NCBI GenBank assembly: GCA_027457005.1
Contig: DAIDTV010000005.1
Span: 1-17,609, forward strand
Direction: 5' to 3'
DNA: 17,609 bases
Source: Chloroflexota bacterium
GTDB taxonomy: Bacteria; Chloroflexota; Limnocylindria; Limnocylindrales; CSP1-4
The notes under the pieces were generated by a model, which was given only the letters and a program-made list of their open reading frames with translations, did no database searches and was not told the DNA's origin. This document shows positions 1 to 7,194 of the stretch, piece by piece (position 1 is the first letter of the stretch; each line of letters starts with the position of its first letter). The position numbers were made by a program, and so were the translations under genes.

Positions 1-78
1 CCCCCCGCCCGGGAGGGCGCGAGATACCGGCCCGGCGAGATAATCCCGATGTGGTTGCGGGCACTGAAGGAGCTGTGA
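1..78 (+). CDS. Possible 3' end of an upstream gene (partial)
   Basis: The first reading frame is open from the left edge and ends at a TGA (76-78). That stop overlaps the ATG of the next gene in a TGATG arrangement, the junction used repeatedly in this operon. The visible 25 residues end in RYRPGEIIPMWLRALKEL, an amphipathic tail with no recognisable family. The overlap with a well-formed start is the only support, so this could be non-coding sequence. The start lies outside the window. Confidence 0.4.
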   Translation, partial: PPAREGARYRPGEIIPMWLRALKEL

Positions 79-251
79 TGACGCTGACCGGGAACAGGAC
101 GCGGGAGAAGGTAACCGCGCAGATCAAATCGGCCGCGGCCAGGATCGGGGCCTCGGTCCTGGCCGCCCTCGCGATCGCGATCGCCGCGATCGCGATCGCC
201 GCGGCCGCCCTGTTCGTATCCGCCCGGGCGCTCAGGAAGGCGGCGGCGTGA
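78..251 (+). CDS. Small single-span membrane protein
   Basis: A 57-residue protein with a basic N-terminus, an Ala/Ile-rich hydrophobic helix at about residues 24-48 and a short basic tail (SARALRKAAA). I chose the ATG at 78 over the GTG at 51 because GAAGGAG (66-72) sits 5 bases upstream of it. Its stop overlaps the next gene's GTG (GTGA). The helix is coded by GATCGC-type repeats around 171-200, which may be composition rather than function. The family is not recognised. Its place at the head of an operon with a packaging ATPase and capsid protein suggests a virion membrane protein, which is an inference. Confidence 0.7.
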   Translation: MTLTGNRTREKVTAQIKSAAARIGASVLAALAIAIAAIAIAAAALFVSARALRKAAA

Positions 252-1009
252 CCATCACCGAGGCCGACCCGAAGGCCAGGGAACTCGACGAGGCCTTCGC
301 CGCCGCGATGAGCGCCCCGGCGAAGCCCCGAAGCGATCCGCAGGCCCCGCCCGAACTCGATCCGGAGGCGCCGTTCGGCCGCGGCGACGACGGGGCGCCG
401 ATCGCCAGGTTCGGGTACCGCAACGACGGCAGCGTCCGCAGGACCGCCGCCGGGCGCCCCAGCAAGGACGCGCCCGACCGGGCCCGGGTCGACGACCATC
501 CCGCCGGCCACGCGGCGATCGAGGGCAACGCCGTCGCCGACGGCGACTACACCAAGGACCTGGCCGAGGCCGCCGATGGCATCTGGCTGATCATGACCGC
601 CGCCGGGAAGCTGCCCCTCGGCAAGCTCCGCGTCGGCAAGATCGGCCTGCCGAGGGACGCCGGGGACCGGGTATCGGCCCAGGCGTTCGTCTTCAGCCAG
701 CACAAGTACCGGCTCGCGGCCGCGCTGAACGAGGCCGCCAAGCACAACTCCCGGGCGCGGCGGCTGGCCGAGAAGATGGCCGGCGGGGACCTGTCCTGGG
801 TGCTGACCGTGGGCGCGCTCGGCCTGCCGTTCGTGTTCCACTCCGCCGCGGTGTGGAAGGGCGACGCCAGCCTGTCCGAACTCGAGATGCCGCCGGTCGC
901 CGAGCTGGCCAGGCGCAACGAGGCCCAGATGGGCGAGTTCATGGAATCGCTGACCGCGGCCGCTCAGCAGCTGCAGGAGGCCGCCGATGCCGCGCAGAAC
1001 GCGCCCTAG
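248..1009 (+). CDS. Hypothetical protein with one hydrophobic segment
   Basis: A 253-residue protein of unknown family. The start is a GTG overlapping the previous stop by 4 bases. Residues 1-95 are charged, Pro-rich and probably disordered, with an FGYRNDGSVRRTAAGRPSK stretch typical of low-complexity phage N-termini. Residues about 100-175 look folded and helical. A hydrophobic segment around residues 178-200 (VLTVGALGLPFVFHSAAVW) could be a membrane span. The C-terminus is an amphipathic Ala/Gln-rich helix that could form a coiled coil. It is directly upstream of the packaging genes and in the same operon, so a virion or assembly role is possible. No function can be assigned from motifs. 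Confidence 0.75.
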   Translation: MTITEADPKARELDEAFAAAMSAPAKPRSDPQAPPELDPEAPFGRGDDGAPIARFGYRNDGSVRRTAAGRPSKDAPDRARVDDHPAGHAAIEGNAVADGDYTKDLAEAADGIWLIMTAAGKLPLGKLRVGKIGLPRDAGDRVSAQAFVFSQHKYRLAAALNEAAKHNSRARRLAEKMAGGDLSWVLTVGALGLPFVFHSAAVWKGDASLSELEMPPVAELARRNEAQMGEFMESLTAAAQQLQEAADAAQNAP

Positions 1010-1100
1010 GCGCCTGTGGTGCCCGGTCTGCTGCCACCACACCATCTTCCTTTTCCTGCACTTCTGCGTGCACGCGATCGACCTCCTGCGGGGTGACTGA
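987..1100 (+). CDS. Cys/His-rich 37-residue micro-protein
   Basis: A short ORF reading into the tail of the previous gene (23-bp overlap). CAGGAGG (974-980) lies 6 bases before its ATG, one of the best ribosome sites in the window. Its TGA overlaps the next ATG (TGATG). Residues 1-11 are strongly basic. Then come C12, C15, C16, H17 and H18, followed by a hydrophobic stretch with H25, C27 and H29. It may be a small zinc-binding or membrane-associated peptide. The family is unknown. Coding status rests on the ribosome site and the coupled junctions. Confidence 0.6.
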   Translation: MPRRTRPRRLWCPVCCHHTIFLFLHFCVHAIDLLRGD

Positions 1101-1202
1101 TGGGCGCCAACGATGACGATTACATGAGCGACGAGGCGCGATTGCTCACCAGGATCCTCAAAGCGCTCAGGGAAATCCGGGTGATCCTCCAGCGGATGGC
1201 CG
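1100..1202 (+). CDS. Small helical ORF that runs into the ATPase start without a stop
   Basis: An ATG at 1100 overlaps the previous stop (TGATG). It encodes an acidic start (MGANDDDYMSDE) and a basic amphipathic helix (LLTRILKALREIRVILQRM). In this frame there is no stop until 2146, yet codons past about 1208 look non-coding (TTA, CGA) and the ATPase frame takes over at 1203. Three explanations are possible: a one-base assembly error that removed the stop, a programmed +1 shift adding this helix to the ATPase, or chance. One missing T before 1202 would create a TGATG junction like the others, so I favour an independent small protein. The end given is approximate. Confidence 0.45.
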
Positions 1203-1973
1203 ATGGCAATGCCCGAGCATTACGATCTCGATACCTTCCGGGCGCGGCATTTCGACTACCGCCCGGGCCATCACTTGGCGGTGTTCGGCCCGACCCAGAT
1301 CTCCGGCAAGAGCACCCTGTCGTTCGCGCTGCTCGAGCACGTCATCTCGGCCTACCCGGAGATCCGGCCAGTCGTGCTGAACATGAAGCACCGGGACCGG
1401 GTCGTGGCCGCCTGGACGAAGCGGCTCGGCTTCCAGGAGACGCCTGGCTGGCCGCCGCAGCGCAGGCTCACCCAGTGGAATCCGGCCGGCTATACCCTGT
1501 GGCCGCGCCAGACGCTGTCCGACACCGAGTGGGACAACGCGCTCCTGGAGCGCGAGTTCAAGAAGGCGATCATCCACAACCGCAAGCGGACGCCCTCGAT
1601 CACGGTCGCGAACGAGCTCTACGGGCTGCTGGCCGAGCTGAACATGCGCACCCAGCTGATCGCGGTCGTGACCCGCGATTCGATCGCCGGGCATGGCCTG
1701 TGGTTCGAATCGCAGAAGCCATCCGGAACCCAGGGCATCTCGATTCCGGGATTCTTTTTCAATTCAGCCGAGCATATGTTCCTGGCGAAAGACGGCGAGC
1801 AGCGCAATCGGCAGCGCTATTCGGAGATCGCCTGCGGAATAGACGCCGCCGCCATAGAACGCGAGACGCTGCGGCTCGATCCCTTCTCCTGGCTGTACAT
1901 CCGCAGATCCGGGCCGCAGTGGTGCGTCGTCGACGCCTACTCGCCGGAACTCGCCATTCCCGCGCCGATGTGA
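1203..1973 (+). CDS. FtsK/HerA-superfamily genome-packaging ATPase
   Basis: A 256-residue P-loop ATPase. Walker A is GPTQISGKST (residues 29-38). A Walker-B-like strand SITVANE ends at E138, with Asn where Asp is usual. LWFESQKPSG (166-175) matches the polar Q-containing motif that follows Walker B in FtsK/HerA packaging ATPases. The compact single-domain size fits the A32-like ATPases of DJR viruses, such as PRD1 P9, which pump dsDNA into a preformed capsid at a unique vertex. Terminase features are absent: there is no nuclease domain. The capsid gene lies two genes downstream, the usual DJR order. I chose the ATG at 1203 because the frame has no earlier start; an N-terminal extension by frameshift from 1100 is possible. 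Confidence 0.85.
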   Translation: MAMPEHYDLDTFRARHFDYRPGHHLAVFGPTQISGKSTLSFALLEHVISAYPEIRPVVLNMKHRDRVVAAWTKRLGFQETPGWPPQRRLTQWNPAGYTLWPRQTLSDTEWDNALLEREFKKAIIHNRKRTPSITVANELYGLLAELNMRTQLIAVVTRDSIAGHGLWFESQKPSGTQGISIPGFFFNSAEHMFLAKDGEQRNRQRYSEIACGIDAAAIERETLRLDPFSWLYIRRSGPQWCVVDAYSPELAIPAPM

Positions 1974-1986
1974 TTAGACTGCGGCT

Positions 1987-2033
1987 TGTCACGGAGGAGC
2001 CGCGCGAGCAGGGTGGTCTCGGCCTCCGTGACA
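1987..2033 (+). promoter_or_regulatory. Long hairpin between ATPase and the next gene
   Basis: TGTCACGGAGG (1987-1997) and CCTCCGTGACA (2023-2033) form a perfect 11-bp inverted repeat with a 25-base loop. It lies in the only sizeable gap (1974-2079) between the ATPase and capsid genes. No T-tract follows, so it is not a classic terminator. It could attenuate transcription, protect mRNA ends or bind a protein. The GGAGG in the left arm could be masked. Confidence 0.5.
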
Positions 2034-2079
2034 GCGCTTGCCCGGCTCCCTCCGTGCTTATCCCTTCCGGGGAGGGCCG

Positions 2080-2583
2080 TTGGGCGTTCCGGTGCTGGCC
2101 AGGCACGACATGGGCTGCAAGTACGCCCGTGCCAGCGATGACCTGACCGTCGACGACGAGGGCAACATCCTGACCGGCTCCATCCGGCCGGCCCATTCCG
2201 ACGCCGCCGGCCGGATCGCCGACACCCACAACCTGCACAAGGCCGCCGGTGCCCCGGCCGGCGCCTGGATCGCGGTATCGCTGGCCACCGGCGAGTCCGA
2301 CGGCGACCTCTACCCGGACAAGGCGACCGCCGTCTGGCATCAGCGCAACAGCGAGAGCTGGTTCGCGTTCCTGCGGATCGGGCAGGCCGCGATGACGATC
2401 TGCGAGGCCGAGTCGGTGCTCCGCTGGCAGCGCCAGCAGTCCAAGCTCGGGCTCAGCGACCGCGAATACAAGCACGGCGGCCTGGAGGTCATCCCCCGCC
2501 TGCGGGCCGAGGACATCGGCCGGCAGATCGCCGCCATGGAAGGGCGCCTCGACATGCCGATCGCGCTCGGCTACGCCAGATAG
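2080..2583 (+). CDS. Hypothetical protein between ATPase and capsid genes
   Basis: About 167 residues, family not recognised. I chose the TTG at 2080 because GGGGAGGG (2069-2076) is just upstream; the frame is open back to a TTG at 2038, and an ATG at 2110 is the conservative alternative. The protein looks soluble, with no clear membrane span. It has a mixed N-terminal half, an aromatic patch (AVWHQRNSESWFAFLRI), and a charged helical second half with WQRQQSKLGLSDREY. It lies 9 bases before the capsid gene, which suggests an assembly or minor capsid role. That is inference from position only. Confidence 0.7.
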   Translation: MGVPVLARHDMGCKYARASDDLTVDDEGNILTGSIRPAHSDAAGRIADTHNLHKAAGAPAGAWIAVSLATGESDGDLYPDKATAVWHQRNSESWFAFLRIGQAAMTICEAESVLRWQRQQSKLGLSDREYKHGGLEVIPRLRAEDIGRQIAAMEGRLDMPIALGYAR

Positions 2584-2592
2584 GAGACACCG

Positions 2593-3792
2593 ATGGTCGC
2601 TCAGGGTCAGGCTCCGGCGCCTGTCCAGCACGCCCAGGGCCAGTCCCCGGCCCCCGCAGCGCCGCCCGCGGTCCCATGGCCGTTCCCGGTCGGGGTGCTC
2701 GGCACCGAGAACCTCAACGACTACGACCAGACCAAGACCATGTCCGCCGGCACCGTCCAGTTCCCCGACGTGCAGGTGGCCCCGGACGGCTGGACCCGCG
2801 GCCTGTGGTTCGACGTCAACGCCGTCGCGACCGCCAACACCAACACCGTCACCTTCAACGGCGACGCCTCGGCCGGCTCCGGCGCCCCGTTCACGATGAT
2901 CAACACCGTGCTATTCCGGGACACCGGCGGGGAGCAGATCTTCGGCCCGTTCAATGGCTACGACTGGGCCATGGCCAACAAGTACGGCGCCTATTTCAAT
3001 CTCGGCGACCCGAGGAACGATTACAACTACTCGACCACCACCGGATCGGCGACCAACGCCGGCAGCGCCCACTTCACGCTGTACCTGCCGCTGGAGATCA
3101 GCGCCGCCGACTCCCTCGGGGCGGTCGAGAACAGGTCCGAGAACTCGATCTACCGCGTCTCGCTGACCCTGGAGCAGAGCTCGGTCGTCTACGGCCAGGC
3201 GCCGCTGAACCTGCCCGCCGTCGAGATCAAGTGCACCCAGGACTCCTACACTGAGCCGGTCGCCGCGATGGCCCTGGCCGGGCGCCCGATCGCCTCCGCC
3301 CCGCCCCGCCCGGGCACCCTGCAGTACTGGAAGCAGGAGGACGACACCGGGATCCCGTCCGGCACCCACTCCACCCTGCTCACCAACGGCATCGGCAACG
3401 GCTACCGGAACGTCATCTTCAAGCTGATCCGGTCCGCCGGCACCCGCGCCAACGGCACCTCGGACTGGCCGGACCCGCAGGAGCTCACGCTCGGCACCAG
3501 CCGGGTCCGCAACCTGTACAAGAAGACCTGGCAGGACAAGATGCAGCGGGCCTTCGCGTTCACCTCGGCCACGCCCGACGCGGCCAACGGCCCGGAGAAC
3601 GGCATCTTCGTCCTGTGGTACACCCAGGACGTCTCGGTCTCCCCCGGCGATGAGGCCCGGCGCCGCTACCAGCGGACCAAGACCGGCAACACGTTCAAGC
3701 TGCGTGGCTCCTACGGCAACGCGGGCACCCTGTACATAACGGAGAACTACATCGTTCCCCGGAACAACGACTTCAGCCAGATCGTCGCCTGA
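2593..3792 (+). CDS. Putative double-jelly-roll major capsid protein
   Basis: A 399-residue protein with a Pro/Ala-rich N-terminal arm (residues 1-35) and then two beta-rich halves. The first holds TRGLWFDVNAV, FTMINTVLFRD and the signature-like strand block FTLYLPLEISAADSLGAV, followed by a conserved-looking YRVSLTLEQS. That pattern is typical of the first jelly roll of PRD1/PM2-type capsid proteins. The second half repeats the rhythm (GYRNVIFKLIR, GIFVLWYTQD, TLYITENYIVP). Length fits the DJR family (roughly 270-400). In such viruses trimers form the pseudo-hexameric capsomers over a lipid membrane. The start is an ATG after AGGAG. Neighbours (a P9-like ATPase upstream, small membrane proteins downstream) support the call. 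No HK97-fold features are visible. Confidence 0.8.
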   Translation: MVAQGQAPAPVQHAQGQSPAPAAPPAVPWPFPVGVLGTENLNDYDQTKTMSAGTVQFPDVQVAPDGWTRGLWFDVNAVATANTNTVTFNGDASAGSGAPFTMINTVLFRDTGGEQIFGPFNGYDWAMANKYGAYFNLGDPRNDYNYSTTTGSATNAGSAHFTLYLPLEISAADSLGAVENRSENSIYRVSLTLEQSSVVYGQAPLNLPAVEIKCTQDSYTEPVAAMALAGRPIASAPPRPGTLQYWKQEDDTGIPSGTHSTLLTNGIGNGYRNVIFKLIRSAGTRANGTSDWPDPQELTLGTSRVRNLYKKTWQDKMQRAFAFTSATPDAANGPENGIFVLWYTQDVSVSPGDEARRRYQRTKTGNTFKLRGSYGNAGTLYITENYIVPRNNDFSQIVA

Positions 3793-3800
3793 CCAGCGGC

Positions 3801-3834
3801 GCTATCGGATCGGATAGGCAGCTATCGGATCGGA
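3801..3834 (+). repeat. Two 14-bp direct repeats after the capsid gene
   Basis: GCTATCGGATCGGA occurs at 3801-3814 and again at 3821-3834, a 20-bp period. The pair lies between the capsid stop and the next ribosome site. The period of about two helical turns would suit paired protein binding. It could also be a simple duplication. Confidence 0.6.
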
Positions 3835-3849
3835 GAGAGGAAGCAAACC

Positions 3850-3951
3850 GTGAAGAAGTACCTGCCCCTCATGCTGGCGTTCCTGGCCGGCGTGGTCCTG
3901 GCCGACAAGGTCCGGAGCCTGCCGGGCCTGTCCAAGCTCCCGGCGCTGTAG
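3850..3951 (+). CDS. 33-residue single-span membrane protein
   Basis: The GTG start lies after GAGAGGAAG (about 3835-3843). The protein starts MKKY, has a hydrophobic helix at residues 4-18 (YLPLMLAFLAGVVLA), then a short polar tail ending KLPAL. Its TAG is directly followed by the next ATG (TAGATG). Such micro membrane proteins next to a DJR capsid gene fit the internal-membrane proteins of PRD1 and PM2 virions. The individual role is unknown. Confidence 0.7.
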   Translation: MKKYLPLMLAFLAGVVLADKVRSLPGLSKLPAL

Positions 3952-4200
3952 ATGTACATCACCGACGTGCTCGCGCACCTGGTCGACCACGTTCCCGGCG
4001 TCGACCAGACCAACCGCGAGGAGATGCGCCAGGCCGTCGCCGACCACGCCGCGTTCCTGCGGACCGTCGACCCTGCCGCGCCGCCCGAGCCCCCCCCGGC
4101 GGTCCCGGAGCCGGACGAGAAGGACGCCCGGATCGCCGAGCTCGAGGCGGCGCTCGCCGCGCCGCCGGCCCCGGCGCCCGGAACCGACCAGCAGGGATAG
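3952..4200 (+). CDS. Small acidic protein with coiled coil
   Basis: An 82-residue protein starting immediately after the previous stop, so probably translationally coupled. An N-terminal helical part (residues 1-40, TDVLAHLVDHVPGVDQTN) is followed by a Pro-rich linker, a short Glu/Ala coiled coil (DEKDARIAELEAALAA) and a Pro-rich tail. There is no membrane span and no known family. It may be a soluble minor virion or scaffolding component. Confidence 0.65.
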   Translation: MYITDVLAHLVDHVPGVDQTNREEMRQAVADHAAFLRTVDPAAPPEPPPAVPEPDEKDARIAELEAALAAPPAPAPGTDQQG

Positions 4201-4204
4201 CCCG

Positions 4205-4495
4205 GTGGCCGCAAGCACCGGGCCCGTCCTGATCGCGGGCGGGATCACCGCCGCCAACGAGCTGATCTTCGCCCCCATGGAGGGGCAGAAGATCGCCTTC
4301 AACTGGCGGCTGATCCCGGCCACGGGCCTGCTGGCCCTGTCCCTGGCGGGCCTGGAGAAGATCTCCCCGGGCTTCGCCACCGGGCTGGCCTGGCTGCTGG
4401 TCGCCACGGTCCTGATCGTGCCGCTCGGCAACGCGCCGACGCCGCTGGCGAACGTGACCGCGGCACTCGGATACGGAAAAAAGGTGACGAAGTGA
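4205..4495 (+). CDS. Two-span membrane protein
   Basis: A 96-residue protein from a GTG at 4205, preceded by AGGGA (4193-4197). Hydrophobic helices lie at about residues 36-50 and 57-74, with a weaker one at 8-23. The tail is basic (GYGKKVTK). The stop overlaps the next GTG. The family is not recognised. Position in the late operon favours a virion membrane protein; a holin-like role cannot be excluded from topology alone. Confidence 0.7.
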   Translation: MAASTGPVLIAGGITAANELIFAPMEGQKIAFNWRLIPATGLLALSLAGLEKISPGFATGLAWLLVATVLIVPLGNAPTPLANVTAALGYGKKVTK

Positions 4496-4638
4496 AGCTG
4501 GCGCAGGCGTGGCTGGCCGGGCTGATCATGCTCGGCGCGGTGTACCTGGCCGGGACGCAGGGAGCGGGCCTGGCCAAGGCGTTCGGCGGGGCGCAGCAGT
4601 TCGTCTCCGGCACCGAGGCGACCGCGATCGGGCGGTGA
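4492..4638 (+). CDS. 48-residue single-span membrane protein
   Basis: The GTG start overlaps the previous stop by 4 bases, with AAGGTGA (4481-4487) upstream. The protein begins MKLAQAW, has one hydrophobic helix at about residues 5-20 (AWLAGLIMLGAVYLAG), then a Gly/Ala-rich polar tail. It could also be read as a short signal-anchor. The function is unknown. It belongs to the run of micro membrane proteins downstream of the capsid gene. Confidence 0.65.
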   Translation: MKLAQAWLAGLIMLGAVYLAGTQGAGLAKAFGGAQQFVSGTEATAIGR

Positions 4639-4641
4639 GCG

Positions 4642-5505
4642 ATGCCGTCCCTTTACGCCCGGGTGTCATCCCGCGGCTACGCCTCCGGCGTGGCAGCGGG
4701 CCAGGAGGGCGCGGCCGCGCTCGAATCGACGCAGGCGATCCGCCGCCCGGCCAGCTCGCCGGTCGACTGGGGCGCCAGCCCGTCGACCCTGACCGGCTTC
4801 ACGGCCGAGGGACCGCCGCCGCCGCCGCCCGGGGTGGACATCCTGGAGGGCACCTGGGGCCTGCCGGGCACCCTGGACGACCCGTACCGGTCGCCCGGGT
4901 ACGGGCCTGGCAACGTCCGCACCCATGCCGCGCCCCGGCCCGGCTGGGCCGGCTCCTACCGGCCCTGGAACCAGGAGATCGCGGCCGAGATCGACACCCT
5001 GCACGAGAACAGCCGCGCGATCCACGCGGAGGACTTCGGGATGCCCGCCAGGCTGCTGCGGGTCCTGGCCGACGGCGTCGCCCAGCAGAGCGCCGACCAC
5101 TGGGAATCGAACGACCCGGGCGGCCACACCGGCCAGGCGCCGCTGGCCGGCCCGCAGCGCTCCATGGGCTACCTGTCCAAGGACGCGATCCAGGGCTATG
5201 ACCGGGCGAACGGCTACGGATTCGGGGCCGGGCACCGCTGGCGCGACTCCTATCCCGGCCCGCACGACGCCGCCGGCGGCCAGCCGATGAGCTATCTCGA
5301 CCCGGCCGAGCGGCCGTTCATCGTCCCGCAGGCCCAGGGCTCATTCACCCCGACCGACGCGGTGCAGGGCCCCGAGCCGTGGGTGTCGGACCTGCACGCG
5401 GCGAACCTGGCCTACAACGACCCGACCGCCTACTCGCCGCCGCCCGAGCCGGCGACGCTCGCGGCCCCGCTGGCCGAGGCCCGCGCCGGCAGCGGGTGGT
5501 GGTGA
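4642..5505 (+). CDS. Pro/Gly-rich structural protein candidate
   Basis: A 287-residue protein of unknown family. The start is an ATG 3 bases after the previous stop. It is rich in Pro, Gly and aromatic residues, with a six-Pro run near residue 60 and few long hydrophobic segments. One predicted helical part (about residues 113-150, IAAEIDTLHENSRAIHAEDF) lies between extended regions, which suggests a fibrous or scaffold-like virion protein. The last codons are GSGWW. Its stop overlaps the next ATG (TGATG). Minor capsid, vertex or tape-like roles are all possible. Confidence 0.7.
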   Translation: MPSLYARVSSRGYASGVAAGQEGAAALESTQAIRRPASSPVDWGASPSTLTGFTAEGPPPPPPGVDILEGTWGLPGTLDDPYRSPGYGPGNVRTHAAPRPGWAGSYRPWNQEIAAEIDTLHENSRAIHAEDFGMPARLLRVLADGVAQQSADHWESNDPGGHTGQAPLAGPQRSMGYLSKDAIQGYDRANGYGFGAGHRWRDSYPGPHDAAGGQPMSYLDPAERPFIVPQAQGSFTPTDAVQGPEPWVSDLHAANLAYNDPTAYSPPPEPATLAAPLAEARAGSGWW

Positions 5506-6461
5506 TGGGCGCCCTCAGCGGCAAGGTCAAGGTCCCCGGCGGCGGCCGCGTCCCGAAGACCGCGGCGGCGATCGGGCTGGCCATCACCGGCTACCTGATC
5601 TACCGGCACCGCAGCCAGTCCGCGGCCGCCGCCCCCGCCCCGGCGGCGGCCGCCCCGGGCCAGTACCCGCCCGACGGGACCACCGGCAACCCGGCCGACC
5701 CCTACAGCACCGACCCGGCCACCGGCGTGACCTACGGCGACGAGGCGACCGGCGCGAGCCTTTCGCCCTACGGCGGGATGAGCGGCCTGGGCACCGCGGC
5801 CAACTCATTCCCCTGGGACGGCAGCTACAACAACCCGAACGACCCCTACTCGATGGACAGCTCGAGCGGGCTCACCTACGGCAACGAGGGCTCGGCCGGC
5901 CTGGGCGGCGGCGGCGGCGCCGGCGGCGGCGCCGGCGGCGGCGTGCCCGGGCCGCCGTTCAGCACCGACTCGCAGTGGACCGCCTACGCGATCCAGCAGC
6001 TCACCGCGGTCTCCGGGCTGGACGCCGGGACCGTCACCGACGCGCTGGGCGCCTACATCTCCGGCGCGCCGGTCACCGCCGCGCAGGAGCAGGTCATCAA
6101 CGACGCGATCGCGGTCGCCGGCCAGGTCCCGGTCCACGGCGCCGGCGGCTACCCGCCCTCGATCAACGTCTCCGGCGCCAAGACCGGCGGCCAGTCCTAC
6201 GCGGCCAACCCGGTGACCGGGATCAGCGTCAAGGCCGGCCCGGCGTCCGCGGCGATCACCTGGGCGCCCGCGGCCGGCGCGACCGGCTACCAGATCGTCA
6301 ACCAGGAGCACTCCGGCGCCGGCGCCAGGACCAGCACGGTCACCGGCACCTCGTTCACCGCGACCGGCCTGAAGCCGAAGACCGAGTACTCGGTCAGGAT
6401 CCGCGCCGAGCCGATGCGATCCGGGGTCACCGCGGCGACCGCGACCTACAAGACCACCTGA
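5505..6461 (+). CDS. Membrane-anchored fibronectin type III protein, spike candidate
   Basis: A 318-residue protein starting at the ATG overlapping the previous stop. Residues 18-33 form an N-terminal membrane anchor. Two related repeats follow (about 55-79 and 103-127), both carrying a DPYS and a TYG motif. Next come a Gly-rich linker (133-147), a helical domain at about 153-210 (WTAYAIQQLTAVSGLDAG), and a C-terminal FN3-like domain at about 234-318 (SAAITWAPAAGATGYQIV, LKPKTEYSVRIRAEP). The helical segment resembles parts of tailed-actinophage minor tail proteins as I recall them. FN3 domains on virions usually aid surface adhesion. A membrane-anchored vertex spike or receptor-contact protein is the best guess. 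An upstream in-frame start at 5379 is rejected because it lies inside the preceding gene. Confidence 0.7.
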   Translation: MGALSGKVKVPGGGRVPKTAAAIGLAITGYLIYRHRSQSAAAAPAPAAAAPGQYPPDGTTGNPADPYSTDPATGVTYGDEATGASLSPYGGMSGLGTAANSFPWDGSYNNPNDPYSMDSSSGLTYGNEGSAGLGGGGGAGGGAGGGVPGPPFSTDSQWTAYAIQQLTAVSGLDAGTVTDALGAYISGAPVTAAQEQVINDAIAVAGQVPVHGAGGYPPSINVSGAKTGGQSYAANPVTGISVKAGPASAAITWAPAAGATGYQIVNQEHSGAGARTSTVTGTSFTATGLKPKTEYSVRIRAEPMRSGVTAATATYKTT

Positions 6462-6475
6462 AGGGGTGAGCGGGA

Positions 6476-6892
6476 ATGGGTTTCAGCTTCAAGCCCCGGC
6501 TGTCCGGGGAGAACTCGATCATCATGGCGGCCGCCGCCGCCGGCATCGTGTACGCGATCTTCACCCAGAAGATCGGCCCGGTCGCCGACGTCCACGCCAC
6601 CGGCGCCCGGGACGGCAACATGGGCGCCGCGATCCGCAAGGCCGAATGGACCTCGATCATCTCCGTGGCCGCGCTGACCCTGCTCGCCCAGGATCTCAAC
6701 GTGGCGATCATCGGCGGCGGCGCGGTCCTGCTCGAGCAGCTGAGCTACCGGCACGCCTGGATGGCCAGCGAGGCCAACGGCCAGATCCAGGTCACGCCGC
6801 AGTCCTACGCCCCGGCCGCCGCCCCGCCGCAGGCCGGCCTGTCCGTCGTCCAGTCCGCCCCCGCGGGCCTGGTGGAAGCCCAGGCCGGCTGA
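6476..6892 (+). CDS. Multi-span membrane protein
   Basis: A 138-residue protein with an ATG at 6476 and AAGGGG (6461-6466) 9 bases upstream. Hydrophobic helices lie at about residues 13-29, 58-70 and 75-88, followed by a Gln/Ala/Pro-rich tail likely to be disordered. No family is recognised. It overlaps the next gene by one base (TGATG). It is a candidate integral protein of the virion membrane. Confidence 0.7.
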   Translation: MGFSFKPRLSGENSIIMAAAAAGIVYAIFTQKIGPVADVHATGARDGNMGAAIRKAEWTSIISVAALTLLAQDLNVAIIGGGAVLLEQLSYRHAWMASEANGQIQVTPQSYAPAAAPPQAGLSVVQSAPAGLVEAQAG

Positions 6893-7191
6893 TGGGCGCC
6901 GCGCGCGCCCCCGGCGGCCCCGGGCGCCCCGGGGACCTGTCCCCGGCCGATGAGGTACGGGAGACCCTGAACGGGCTCCCGGCGCCCGCACGGCTCTGGC
7001 TGACCCCGATCCGCGGGCCGCTGGCGATGGTGATCGGCAGCAAGGACAAGACGCTCGGCGACCTCACGATGCCCGAGGTGATGGCCTGGGGCATCATCGC
7101 GGGCTACCTCATCCTGTCAGGCGTCGTCGGCGGCCGGCTGGCCGGCAACCTCGCGGCCACCGTCCTGCGCGGGCCCGGCGTCAGGCGGTAG
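6892..7191 (+). CDS. Single-span membrane protein
   Basis: A 99-residue protein; the ATG at 6892 overlaps the previous TGA. The N-terminal third is Gly/Pro/Arg-rich. A short amphipathic part (DEVRETLNGL) is followed by a basic loop (GSKDKTLGDL) and a clear membrane helix at about residues 63-82, then a basic C-terminus (RGPGVRR). The frame is open much further upstream, but that extension lies inside the neighbouring gene and looks non-coding. The family is unknown. Confidence 0.7.
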   Translation: MGAARAPGGPGRPGDLSPADEVRETLNGLPAPARLWLTPIRGPLAMVIGSKDKTLGDLTMPEVMAWGIIAGYLILSGVVGGRLAGNLAATVLRGPGVRR

Positions 7192-7194
7192 CCG

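Noticed and set aside
1100..2146. 348-codon plus ORF across the ATPase region
   Set aside because: Only its first 34 or so codons look coding; the rest is Arg/Pro-rich shadow sequence in a different frame from the ATPase and its motifs.
5805..6311. Minus-strand ORF rich in Gly, Arg and Asp
   Set aside because: Shadow of the FN3 protein; the composition is the typical antisense product of GC-rich coding DNA.
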